From DASSBR01 sp035688265 (lineage in GTDB: Bacteria > Pseudomonadota > Gammaproteobacteria > Natronospirales > DASSBR01): a DNA stretch of 64,000 bases. The stretch is from assembly GCA_035688265.1 (NCBI GenBank), contig DASSNE010000056.1, positions 9,780 to 73,779 on the forward strand. The letters are read 5' to 3'. This document shows, piece by piece, positions 7,425 through 15,080 of the stretch; position 1 is the stretch's first letter, and each line of letters opens with the position of its first letter. The position numbers and the translations under genes were made by a program. The notes below the pieces were generated by a model. It did no database searches. It was not told where the DNA came from and was given only the letters and a program-made list of their open reading frames with translations.

Positions 7425-9730
7425 TTTGGCGGAAAGCGGCGCGATGGCTCGTCTGGGCCATATCGCTGGGCCTGCTGTGCGGTTTCGCCTGGTCACGGCT
7501 GGATCTCTCCCAACCGATCAATACCAACGTCCTGACGCTGCTGCCGGCGCAGAACGACTCTGCGGCGCTCACGCGGGCCACGGAGCGCACCCGCAACGCC
7601 TTCGTGCATGAACTGCTCGCGCTGGTCAGCGGCACGAACGCCGCCGACACGCGCGCGGCCGCCCAAGCGGCACGCCGTGCGATGCTGGCGGCGGGTTTGC
7701 AGGCGGAGAATTTGGGGCAGACGTTCGAACAGGCCCAGCGCGTTTTTCAGCGGCATCATTTCGCCCTGCTCGATCCGGCCCAGGCGCGGCATCTGCGGCG
7801 CGGCGGCGCGAAAGCGCTGGCCACCGACGTGGCAGTATCGCTCGCCAGCCCGGCCGGCATGGTCAGCGCGTTCGGCAGCGATCCCGGTGGCTACCTGACG
7901 CAGTTCCTGGCCGCCCTGCCGCGGCCGTATCCCGATTTCCTGCCCAATGGGCCGTTCCTGTCCGCCACCCGCGACGGCCGGCATTACTTTCTGCTGCGCC
8001 TCGAAGTGCGCGGCGCAGCGTTCGCGAAGCAGGGTTCGGCGCTCGCGGCGGCGGCGGTGACGCAGGCACGCGAGGCGGTGCAGCAAACCTGCGCGGACTG
8101 CCGCTTCGAAGCCACCGGCGCGCCGCTGTTCGCCGACGCCGCGCGCCGCGAAGCCAAATCGGAAACGATCTGGCTGACGGTGATCTCGACGCTGCTCATC
8201 ATGGCGCTGATCGCGTTCGTGTACCGCAGCCTCGCGCCGCATGTGCTCGCCGGATTACAACTGGTCGCCAGCGTCGCGGCCGCCGCCGCCGCCGTGATCG
8301 CGATTTTCGGCTCGATCAACATCCTGACGCTGGTGTTCGGCACCACGCTGCTCGGCATCGCGATCGACTACGCATTTCTGTATTTCGCCGAATACTGGTT
8401 CGGCAGCAGTCCGCCGGCCGCAGTGATGGAGAAGATTCGCGGCGGGCTGGGCATCGCGCTCGCCGCCGGCGCGCTCGCGTTCGCATTTCTCGCCGGCACC
8501 GGCTTTCCCGCCCTGATGCAGATCGCCGTGTTCTCGGTCGCCGGCCTGCTGGAGGCCGGCCTGGTCGTGGCACTGATCTTTCCGATCACGCTCACGCGAC
8601 AGCCCACCGTCGCCGCGCATCCGGCGGTGAATTGGCCGCGAAGTTTCATCGCGCGCGCCTGCCGCCCGTCGCGCTGGCGTTACATCATTCCGGCCGTGCT
8701 GCTCGCGGTTGCCATCCCCGGCTGGTTTTTTCTCCACGCCAGCGACGACGTGCGGGAGTTGCAGCACTTCCCGCCGCAGTTGATGCACACCGACCAGCAC
8801 ATTCGCACGATCCTCGGCCGCTTTCCGCCACCGGGATTCTTTCTGATCGAGGCACCGGACTTGAACCAGGCGCTTGCGCGGGAAGAAATCCTGTTCGCGC
8901 ACGTCGCGCAACAACTGCCGCAGGCGAACGCGGTGGGGCTGTCGCGGTTTCTACCCTCGACGTCGCGGCAGCAGGCGAGTCTGGCCGCGTGGCGAAGCAT
9001 TTTTGCGTCGCCGGCGAAGCTGCGCACGGCCTTTGCGCAAATGGGGCTGCCGCCGGCACTCGGCGACCATCTCGAAGCCGCCTGGCAAGCGGCGCCGCGC
9101 GAGCCGCTGACGGCGCAGGAGCTGTTCGCGGCGGTACCCGATCTCAACAAGTTCGTCATTCGCACCGATCACGGCGTCGCGCTGCTGGCGACGGTCTTCG
9201 GTCAAAGCAATCTCAATGCCGCAGCCCTCCGGCAGGCCGCAACCGGCCTCGCCGGCGTTCAGTTCGTCGACCCGCTGGCGCGCATCGCCGACACGTTCGA
9301 GCGCATCCGCGTCCGTGCGACGTGGCTGGTGGTAGTCGGCTACCTGCTGATTTCAGGGATTCTCGTCTGGCGCTACGGCCGCCGCGAAGCGCTGCGCATG
9401 CTGTGGCCGCCGCTGCTGGCGCTGGGCGTGACGCTCGGCGCGCTCGGTTGGATCGGCGTGCCGCTGAACGTGTTCGTGGTCGTCGCGCTGATCCTGATCC
9501 TCGGCCTGGGGCGCGACTACGCCGTGTTCCTGCGCGAGGTCGGCGCGCGGCAACGTTCGCCCGCGCTCGCGGTCACGCTGTCGGCGATGACCACGCTGCT
9601 GTCGTTCGGCCTGCTGTCGCTCAGCCAGATCCCCGCGCTTTCCGCGTTCGGTCTCGCAACCCTGATCGGCATACTGGCGAGTTACCTCAGCGCCCCGTTA
9701 TCCTTGCCCCCGGAGCGGGAGAAACCATGA
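7421..9730 (+). CDS. MMPL/HAE3-type RND exporter of aryl-polyene-like operon
   Basis: The 769-residue protein has the two-fold RND layout: an N-terminal helix, a large periplasmic loop, a block of helices (about 250-410), a second periplasmic loop, and a final block. Each helix block carries the G-x3-D-Y proton-relay motif of MMPL proteins (GIAIDYAFLYF and GLGRDYAVFLREV). It should use the proton gradient to move a lipid-linked product across the inner membrane. The start is GTG overlapping the previous stop, and the stop overlaps the following ATG. In known aryl polyene clusters the same trio (LolA-like, MMPL, DUF3261 lipoprotein) forms the export part. Confidence 0.8.
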   Translation: MIWRKAARWLVWAISLGLLCGFAWSRLDLSQPINTNVLTLLPAQNDSAALTRATERTRNAFVHELLALVSGTNAADTRAAAQAARRAMLAAGLQAENLGQTFEQAQRVFQRHHFALLDPAQARHLRRGGAKALATDVAVSLASPAGMVSAFGSDPGGYLTQFLAALPRPYPDFLPNGPFLSATRDGRHYFLLRLEVRGAAFAKQGSALAAAAVTQAREAVQQTCADCRFEATGAPLFADAARREAKSETIWLTVISTLLIMALIAFVYRSLAPHVLAGLQLVASVAAAAAAVIAIFGSINILTLVFGTTLLGIAIDYAFLYFAEYWFGSSPPAAVMEKIRGGLGIALAAGALAFAFLAGTGFPALMQIAVFSVAGLLEAGLVVALIFPITLTRQPTVAAHPAVNWPRSFIARACRPSRWRYIIPAVLLAVAIPGWFFLHASDDVRELQHFPPQLMHTDQHIRTILGRFPPPGFFLIEAPDLNQALAREEILFAHVAQQLPQANAVGLSRFLPSTSRQQASLAAWRSIFASPAKLRTAFAQMGLPPALGDHLEAAWQAAPREPLTAQELFAAVPDLNKFVIRTDHGVALLATVFGQSNLNAAALRQAATGLAGVQFVDPLARIADTFERIRVRATWLVVVGYLLISGILVWRYGRREALRMLWPPLLALGVTLGALGWIGVPLNVFVVVALILILGLGRDYAVFLREVGARQRSPALAVTLSAMTTLLSFGLLSLSQIPALSAFGLATLIGILASYLSAPLSLPPEREKP

Positions 9731-10353
9731 AGCTGACGGAAACCTGCCGTAGGAGCGATCGTCGATCGCGATTATTGAAAATCGCGGCCAGCGGCCGCTC
9801 CTACACCTTGGCCCTGTTCATGGCAACGCTACTAACCGGCTGCGCCACTTTGCCGCCGCCCGGCTGCGTCCGCCTCGGCCCCAACAGCCACTTCTGCCTG
9901 CTGCCACCGACAGCGCTGCCGCAGGTAAGCGCGGCGCACCTGGTCACGATCCGCCGCAACGGCGAGCGGCAGACCTTCATGGGCCACCTGCAGATCGACG
10001 ACCAGGCGCTGCGGCTTGCGGCATCGAGCCTGTTCGGCGCCGGGCTGTTCACGATCACCTGGGATGGGCACAGCGTCACCAGCGGGCCGCAGGAGGCGCG
10101 CGTGCATCCGGATCTGATTGTGGCAATGCTGGAACTCGCCATCGCCGACCCGGCGACACTTCGGCCGCGGCTGCACAACCTGGCGCTCAAACTGAGCCAC
10201 CGCGGCGAGCAGCGGAACCTGTACGCGGGCGGGCGGCTGGTGGCGCATATCGTCACCGGCTCGCAGCCGCTGTCCGCAGCGCACATCGTCATGACCATTC
10301 CACCGGCGCACATGACGCTGGTATTAAAGCCGGTGAGCGAGCCGGCGCCGTAA
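9727..10353 (+). CDS. DUF3261-like lipoprotein; 5' end carries a palindromic repeat
   Basis: From the ATG at 9727 (overlapping the MMPL stop) the product is 208 residues, but residues 8-26 are encoded by a palindromic repeat at 9749-9804 and look foreign. A TTG at 9808 or an ATG at 9820 would give a normal lipoprotein signal with lipobox LLTG-C. The mature part (ITIRRNGERQTFMGHLQID..., LTITWDGHSV-like strand at 107-116, VHPDLIVAMLELA) matches DUF3261, the lipoprotein that follows the MMPL gene in aryl polyene clusters. It should sit in the outer membrane facing the periplasm. The true start is unresolved. Confidence 0.65.
   Translation: MKLTETCRRSDRRSRLLKIAASGRSYTLALFMATLLTGCATLPPPGCVRLGPNSHFCLLPPTALPQVSAAHLVTIRRNGERQTFMGHLQIDDQALRLAASSLFGAGLFTITWDGHSVTSGPQEARVHPDLIVAMLELAIADPATLRPRLHNLALKLSHRGEQRNLYAGGRLVAHIVTGSQPLSAAHIVMTIPPAHMTLVLKPVSEPAP
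9749..9804 (+). repeat. Palindromic GTAGGAGCG repeat inside the DUF3261 gene start
   Basis: GTAGGAGCG at 9749-9757 is the exact reverse complement of CGCTCCTAC at 9796-9804, with further complementary bases (GATCG..., CGCG) inside. It belongs to the same family as the repeat at 10366-10420 and to the REP-like elements common in Pseudomonas and Xanthomonadales intergenic DNA. Here it lies within the annotated reading frame right after a 4-base gene overlap. Confidence 0.8.
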
Positions 10354-10365
10354 CGACATAGACTA

Positions 10366-10420
10366 TAGGAGCGACCTTCGGTCGTGAATATTATGAATCG
10401 CGACCGAAGGTCGCTCCTAC
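10366..10420 (+). repeat. Palindromic TAGGAGCGACCTTCGGTCG repeat
   Basis: Two 19-base arms, TAGGAGCGACCTTCGGTCG-like at 10366-10384 and its reverse complement at 10402-10420, are separated by a 17-base AT-rich loop. It is a second copy of the element at 9749-9804 and fills the gap between the lipoprotein gene and the ketoreductase gene. It can form a strong hairpin in the transcript but has no T-run, so it is not a classic terminator. Confidence 0.85.
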
Positions 10421-10433
10421 ACTGGGAGACGAC

Positions 10434-11168
10434 ATGGCAAACAAGCACAAGCGCGTACTCGTGACCGGCGCCAGCGGCGGCATCGGCGCGGCGATCGCGC
10501 TTGCGCTGGCGGCCGACGGCTTCGACATCACGCTGCATTACCGCCGCAACGCCGCGCGCGCCGAAGCGTTGGCGCAGGAGATCGCCTCCGCCGGTGGCCA
10601 TGCGAAAACCGTGAGCTTCGACCTGACTGACCGCGATGGCATCCGTGACGCGCTGGAGGCAGAGCTGGCAACGAACGGGCCGTATTGGGGTGTGGTGCTG
10701 AATGCCGGCACCGCTGCGGACAACGCATTCCCGGCGATGCCGGGCGAAGACTGGGACCGCGTCGTCAGCGCCAACCTCGGCGGCTTCTACAACGTGCTGC
10801 AGCCGCTCGTCATGCCACTGGTGCGGCTGCACGACGGCGGGCGGATCGTCACGATCGCGTCGGTGTCCGGCCTGATCGGCAACCGCGGCCAGACCAACTA
10901 CAGCGCCGCCAAGGCCGGCGTAATCGGCGCCACCAAAGCACTCGCGCTGGAGCTCGCCAGCCGCAACATTACCGTCAACTGCGTCGCGCCTGGCCTGATC
11001 GGAACTGGTATGGCAGATGACGCTCCCGCCCACGAGATCCTCAAGCACATCCCGCTGGGCCGCGCCGGCCGGCCGGACGAAGTCGCGGCGCTGGTGGCGT
11101 TTCTGTTCAGCGAATCGGCCGCCTATATCACTCGGCAGGTGCTGTCGGTGAACGGCGGCCTCTGCTGA
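10434..11168 (+). CDS. 3-ketoacyl-ACP reductase (FabG-like), aryl-polyene type
   Basis: The 244-residue protein is a classical SDR: TGASGGIG at residues 11-18, LNAG near 88, the catalytic Ser in TIASVSG, and NYSAAKAG with the Tyr-Lys pair. It should reduce a 3-ketoacyl thioester with NADPH. GGGAG at 10424-10428 is a good ribosome site. Its position, after an MMPL exporter and DUF3261 lipoprotein, is that of the ketoreductase of aryl polyene clusters, but the ketosynthases and dehydratase that normally flank it are missing here. It could instead be an ordinary FabG paralogue. Confidence 0.75.
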   Translation: MANKHKRVLVTGASGGIGAAIALALAADGFDITLHYRRNAARAEALAQEIASAGGHAKTVSFDLTDRDGIRDALEAELATNGPYWGVVLNAGTAADNAFPAMPGEDWDRVVSANLGGFYNVLQPLVMPLVRLHDGGRIVTIASVSGLIGNRGQTNYSAAKAGVIGATKALALELASRNITVNCVAPGLIGTGMADDAPAHEILKHIPLGRAGRPDEVAALVAFLFSESAAYITRQVLSVNGGLC

Positions 11169-11264
11169 TTTGGCGTTTCGAGCATAAGTCTTAGCGTTTG
11201 AGAGATTGTTCCCGCATCGGTGCCCTGCAAGACTCTCCACTGGATTTTTTTGGAGACTGCAGCC

Positions 11265-11783
11265 ATGAAAAAACACATCCTCTTTTGTGTCGCCCTGGTG
11301 ATGGGAACAACGCTGGCCATCGGCGCAACGGCGGCGACGCATAAACACAAAACCAAAGCCGACCACGCTGCGCTTACGCCGCTGGATCTGCAGTGGATGC
11401 CCGTGCCGCCGGTTCTTCCCAAGGGTGTTGAAATCGCCGTGCTGCGGGGCAACCCGTTCGAGGAAGGCATATTTACCGTGCGTCTGCGGTTTCCAGCAGG
11501 CTGCACTATTCCACCGCACTGGCACCCGACGATCGAAAGTTTCACGGTCCTTAGTGGCCAGATGTTCGTGGGCGCCGGGAACAAGATCGATAAGGACAGC
11601 GCGAAACTCGTCCCGACTCACGGCTTCTCATTCCTCCCCGCGCTGCACCACCACTACGTGTACAACGAGGAAGAAACGGTAATCGAACTTACTGCCTATG
11701 GCCCGTTCCAGATCTACTACGTCAATCCGGCCGGGCAGCCGACGGAGCTCGAGGGCAAGTACAAAACGTGTCACGCCACGTGA
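11265..11783 (+). CDS. Exported cupin-domain protein
   Basis: The 172-residue product has a signal peptide (MKKHILFCVALVMGTTLAIG, probable cleavage near ATA at 24) and one cupin domain. Metal-ligand motif 1 is IPPHWHPTIESFTVLSG and motif 2 contributes HGFSFLPALHHHYVYNEEE. The ATG at 11265 follows TGGAGA at 11251-11256; an in-frame upstream codon at 11220 lacks a ribosome site and a signal peptide. The enzyme activity is unknown. Its 3' end overlaps the convergent AraC-type gene by 13 bases, which may link the expression of the two. Confidence 0.75.
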   Translation: MKKHILFCVALVMGTTLAIGATAATHKHKTKADHAALTPLDLQWMPVPPVLPKGVEIAVLRGNPFEEGIFTVRLRFPAGCTIPPHWHPTIESFTVLSGQMFVGAGNKIDKDSAKLVPTHGFSFLPALHHHYVYNEEETVIELTAYGPFQIYYVNPAGQPTELEGKYKTCHAT

Positions 11784-12799
11784 TGTGAGCCGGCGCCGCG
11801 GAGCGTTATGCCCGCTCGAGCCAGGCCCTGTGATCGTCGCCGGCAGGCGGCGGGCGTTTCGCCCTGAAAGCGCTTGAAGGCGCGCTGGAAGGCTGCCGGC
11901 GAGTCGTAGCCGATGCTGGCCGCAATCGCCGCCACGCTGCGCCGGCTGTCGCGAAGTTCGCGGGCCGCCAGCAGCAATCGCCAGCGCGCCAGGTAACGCA
12001 TCGGCGGCACGCCCAGCAGCGCGCTGAAACGCGCTGCGAGCGCCGAGCGCGATACAGCCGCTCGCGAGGCGAGTTCCGACACCGTCCACGGGTAGCACGG
12101 CTCGTCATGCATCAGGCCGAGCACCTTGCCGACCGCCGGATCGCGCAGCCCCGCCAGCCAGCCAGTTTGGTCGGGCGGGAGCGCGACCATGTAGCGCCGT
12201 AGCGCCTCGACGAACAGCAACTCGGTCATGCGCAGCCGGGAGTTCGCCCCGCCTTCGCTCTCCGAAACCGCCTCCCGAACCGCATGCTCCAACAGGTCTT
12301 CGAGATCCGCCATCCCCGCCACGCCGCGAAACGACGTTCTCAGCAGCGGCGGCAAAGACGCGAACAGCGGCTCGAAGTCAGTCTGGTCGCAGATCAGAAA
12401 ACCGCACAGGATTTCCGTCAGCGCACCGTTGCCGCCATACTTCAGATCGCGCAGCTCGAAAAACGGCAGGTCGTGCAACAGCGCTTCGGTCGCAACCGGT
12501 TTTCGGCCGAGTTCATCGGCGAGCACGTGTACATCGGAGCGCGGCAAAACCACCGCCTCACCGGCCCCCAGTCGCTGCGGAGGCCCATGCTCGAGCTGCG
12601 CCCAGCAATGCCCGCGAATCACAATGTGAAAAACGACTATGCGCCGCACCGGCGACGACAACGCCCGCTCCAGGTTGTCGCCGCCGGATGTGACGATCGA
12701 CCACGGCGCCCGGAACGAGACGCGAAACAGCGCCGCGCCGTTCAGGCGAATCGCGTGGAGTACGTCCGACAACACGTCCATTCGTGCACCCGCGCCCAT
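11771..12799 (-). CDS. AraC family transcriptional regulator with N-terminal cupin
   Basis: The 342-residue protein (336 if the second ATG at 12781 is used) has an N-terminal cupin_6-like sensor domain (HIVIRGHCWAQLE..., GEAVVLPRSDVHVL) and a C-terminal AraC domain with two helix-turn-helix units: WTVSELASRAAVSRSALAARF and RSVAAIAASIGYDSPAAFQRAF. Regulators of this group control nearby oxidoreductase or hydrolase genes, so the convergent cupin gene and the downstream-oriented hydrolase are candidate targets. Ligand is unknown. Confidence 0.85.
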   Translation of the reverse strand: MGAGARMDVLSDVLHAIRLNGAALFRVSFRAPWSIVTSGGDNLERALSSPVRRIVVFHIVIRGHCWAQLEHGPPQRLGAGEAVVLPRSDVHVLADELGRKPVATEALLHDLPFFELRDLKYGGNGALTEILCGFLICDQTDFEPLFASLPPLLRTSFRGVAGMADLEDLLEHAVREAVSESEGGANSRLRMTELLFVEALRRYMVALPPDQTGWLAGLRDPAVGKVLGLMHDEPCYPWTVSELASRAAVSRSALAARFSALLGVPPMRYLARWRLLLAARELRDSRRSVAAIAASIGYDSPAAFQRAFKRFQGETPAACRRRSQGLARAGITLRGAGSHHVA

Positions 12800-12883
12800 C
12801 GTGGCGTTTCGAGCATATGTTCGAGAGTTTAGATCATCATCCCGAAATTGCCACCGCGCGGCAGCGATTGATACGGCGACGAC

Positions 12884-13726
12884 CTAAGCCAGCAACCGCT
12901 TCGCTACCTCGTGCGAATGCCGAACGTGAAGATGATGTGGGCCAGCCACATGTTCAACGCGAATATCAGACACACAAGCTGCGCGCGCGGCCATGAGTTC
13001 GGATGGCAAATACGGCGTCGCAGGTTCTGCCAGCAGAAGCACGGTGGTCGCGTCGATTCCGGCAAGTACTCTCCGCAGCTGCGACTCCTCCACACGCAGC
13101 GGCGTACTCAAGCGCAAACGCGGATCGCTGCGCCAGACATGGCCGCCGTCAATCTCGCGCAGATTGCGCTCGACGATCGGACGCACTTCATCCGCGTCCA
13201 GATCGCCGGTCGCTGTGCGAGCAGCCACGGCATCCTCAATTGATGCGAAGACTTTCGGCGAACGTCGTTTGCGCGAACGTTCGGCAGATGCCCTGCGCCA
13301 ACGCATGAGCGTACCCGAGCAATCATCGGCAAGCGGCCCCAGCCCTTCGATCAACAGCAGTTTGCCGATACGGCCGGGTGCAGCCGCCGCCGTCAACGAC
13401 GCAATACCGGCACCCAGCGAATGTCCCAGCAAATCGAAGCGATCCAGGCCCAGCGCATCCGCGAAGTCCTGCACATTATCGACCTGGTCGACGATGTGAT
13501 ACCGCCGCGCCTGCGCGTTCAAATGCGCGGACCCGCCGTGGCCGGGCAGATCCAGCGCGATCACGCGCCATTGCTCGGCCATCAGTGGCGCGAGGCGCAC
13601 AAAACTCGCCGCGTTATCCAGCCAGCCGTGCAGCGCCAGTAGCGGCGGCGCGGCCGGATCGCCCCATTGCAATGCGGCCAACTCGCCAAAGGGCGTTGTC
13701 AGAGAAAGATTTTCAGGATCGGTCAT
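12884..13726 (-). CDS. Alpha/beta hydrolase
   Basis: The 280-residue protein has the fold's landmarks: oxyanion motif LHGWLDNAASF near residue 34, nucleophile elbow GHSLGAG near residue 103, and a late catalytic-type His in HLHVRHSHEV. No signal peptide is seen, so it is cytoplasmic. The ATG at 13726 was chosen over an upstream TTG because homologues start just before the beta strand LTTPFGELAALQW. That ATG overlaps the stop of a RelE-like remnant. Substrate is unknown; family members include esterases and epoxide-type hydrolases. Confidence 0.8.
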   Translation of the reverse strand: MTDPENLSLTTPFGELAALQWGDPAAPPLLALHGWLDNAASFVRLAPLMAEQWRVIALDLPGHGGSAHLNAQARRYHIVDQVDNVQDFADALGLDRFDLLGHSLGAGIASLTAAAAPGRIGKLLLIEGLGPLADDCSGTLMRWRRASAERSRKRRSPKVFASIEDAVAARTATGDLDADEVRPIVERNLREIDGGHVWRSDPRLRLSTPLRVEESQLRRVLAGIDATTVLLLAEPATPYLPSELMAARAACVSDIRVEHVAGPHHLHVRHSHEVAKRLLA

Positions 13727-13857
13727 GGGATATTTTTGCAATACACATCCCGCCAGTTCCCGATTTTGACGACGACTACAAGCAATTCGCCGTCTCTGAT
13801 TTCATAGGGAATTCGATACACCCCCTGACGATAGCATAACGTCAACAGCCTACCTTG
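13723..13857 (-). pseudogene. Remnant of a RelE/ParE-type toxin gene (C-terminal 44 codons)
   Basis: The minus strand is open for 44 codons after a TAG, with no good start. It reads QGVYRIPYEIRDGELLVV and then KIGNWRDVYCK, which is the C-terminal two strands of RelE/ParE toxins (usual form xYRVxYEIxDxxLxVLVVxIGxRxxVY). The N-terminal half is missing, so it is interpreted as a broken gene. Its stop overlaps the ATG of the hydrolase gene. Confidence 0.5.
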
Positions 13858-13868
13858 CTATACTTCCC

Positions 13869-14459
13869 GTGGCATACATTAAGGGGAAGCCGCAAAAGGC
13901 CGAAGCACGCGTGAATCACATCACAGAACTCGACATACTGCGAGATGTGGTTCGGCGCCTCGAATCGGCTGGTATCGAATACATGCTGACCGGGTCGCTG
14001 GCGATGAACTATTACGCAACGCCGCGCATGACGCGCGACATTGACTTGGTGGTGGCGCTGAACATGGATGATTCGGGGCGGCTGAAGCAGCTTTTCGAAG
14101 GCGACTATTACATTCCGGAAGATTCGCTGGTACACGCGCTCGCCACCCACGGCATGTTCAATCTCGTTCATCTTGAGAGCGTAGCCAAGGTGGACATCAT
14201 CGTCCGCAAGGATGAAGACTATCGGCACGAGGAATTTGCTCGACGGCAGCGTGTCCGGCTGTCGGATTTCGACGCCTGGATTGTCAGCCGCGAGGACTTG
14301 ATATTATCCAAGCTGGTCTGGGCAAAGCCGTCGCACTCGGACCTGCAGTTGCGCGATATTGCGAATTTGATCAATCTGGATATTGACACAAAGTACCTGC
14401 GGCAATGGGCACCTCGACTGGACGTGGCTGGTTTGCTGGAGGACTGCCTGAATGAATGA
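13869..14459 (+). CDS. Nucleotidyltransferase (AbiEii/MNT-like), possible toxin component
   Basis: The 196-residue protein has the nucleotidyltransferase signature: LTGSLAMNYY, then RMTRDIDLVV, that is G-S followed by a D-x-D pair 13 residues later. A second acidic position lies in AKVDIIVRKD. The GTG at 13869 is uncertain; another GTG at 13911 begins VNHITELDILRDVV, closer to typical family starts. It overlaps the next small gene by eight bases. Such minimal nucleotidyltransferases occur in toxin-antitoxin and defence loci (AbiE, MenT, MNT-HEPN). The partner here is not a recognised HEPN or AbiEi protein, so the function is unproven. Confidence 0.6.
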   Translation: MAYIKGKPQKAEARVNHITELDILRDVVRRLESAGIEYMLTGSLAMNYYATPRMTRDIDLVVALNMDDSGRLKQLFEGDYYIPEDSLVHALATHGMFNLVHLESVAKVDIIVRKDEDYRHEEFARRQRVRLSDFDAWIVSREDLILSKLVWAKPSHSDLQLRDIANLINLDIDTKYLRQWAPRLDVAGLLEDCLNE

Positions 14460-14697
14460 CACCAGCCCTGCAGTCGACCGGTACGTGCGCGAACGCTACG
14501 CCTCGATGACAGGCGAAGAGCGCTTCCTGATAGGCGCGCGCATGTTCGACACCGCACGCGAAATCGTGCTGGCTTCGCTACCGAAGGATTTGGCGCCGAG
14601 TGAACGGCGCCGTGCGCTATGCCGGCGGATTTACCCCGAACTGGGTGACGAGATATTCGCCGCCGCGGCGCGTGGCGCGCCGTCCAGCCGCGGCTGA
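14452..14697 (+). CDS. Small conserved partner of the nucleotidyltransferase
   Basis: This 81-residue protein starts within the last codons of the nucleotidyltransferase gene, giving tight coupling. It contains RYASMTGEERFLIGARMFDT, then REIVLASLPKDL and RRRALCRRIYPELGDEIF, a pattern seen in short hypothetical proteins encoded beside such nucleotidyltransferases. It appears all-helical and has no known catalytic motif. It may be the antidote or a cofactor of the enzyme; this is inference from coupling and size only. Confidence 0.55.
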   Translation: MNDTSPAVDRYVRERYASMTGEERFLIGARMFDTAREIVLASLPKDLAPSERRRALCRRIYPELGDEIFAAAARGAPSSRG

Positions 14698-14721
14698 TTA
14701 TCTTGTTTCCGGCGATGCCGC

Positions 14722-15003
14722 TCAATCGGTGCGGCGGGTGACTTCCACGAGGTGGTAGCCGAACTGGGTTTTGACCGGGCCCTGGACTTCGCCGACGGGG
14801 GCGCTGAAGACGACCTGGTCGAACTCGGGAACCATCTGGCCGGGGCCGAATTCGCCGAGTTCGCCGCCGCGCGCGGACGACGGGCAGGCGGAATGGTTGC
14901 GGGCGATTTCGGCGAAGTCGGCGCCGCCCTCGATCTGTGTCTTGAGATCGCGGCAGACGTTTTCGTCGTCGACAAGGATATGGCGGGCGCTTGCTTTGGC
15001 CAT
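14722..15003 (-). CDS. ppiC: Parvulin-type peptidyl-prolyl isomerase, small cytoplasmic form
   Basis: The 93-residue protein is a single parvulin domain: KASARHILVDDE at the N-terminus, CPSSARGGELGEFGPGQMVPEFDQVVFS in the centre, and KTQFGYHLVEVTRR at the C-terminus. Size and lack of a signal peptide match PpiC, which isomerises X-Pro bonds in the cytoplasm. The ATG at 15003 is preceded by GGAG at a 9-base spacing. It stands alone, downstream of dinB on the same strand. Confidence 0.85.
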   Translation of the reverse strand: MAKASARHILVDDENVCRDLKTQIEGGADFAEIARNHSACPSSARGGELGEFGPGQMVPEFDQVVFSAPVGEVQGPVKTQFGYHLVEVTRRTD

Positions 15004-15080
15004 GATGTGAATCTCCATGGGGATTGCGGTCCGGGCGGGCCGATGAAAACTGCCATTGTAGGTGCGGCGGCCTGGCGGCG

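Noticed and set aside
9801..11621. A 606-codon open frame on the minus strand opposite the DUF3261, ketoreductase and cupin genes
   Set aside because: It is antisense to three genes with clear domain motifs; its translation has no recognisable domain, and high GC makes long antisense frames common here.
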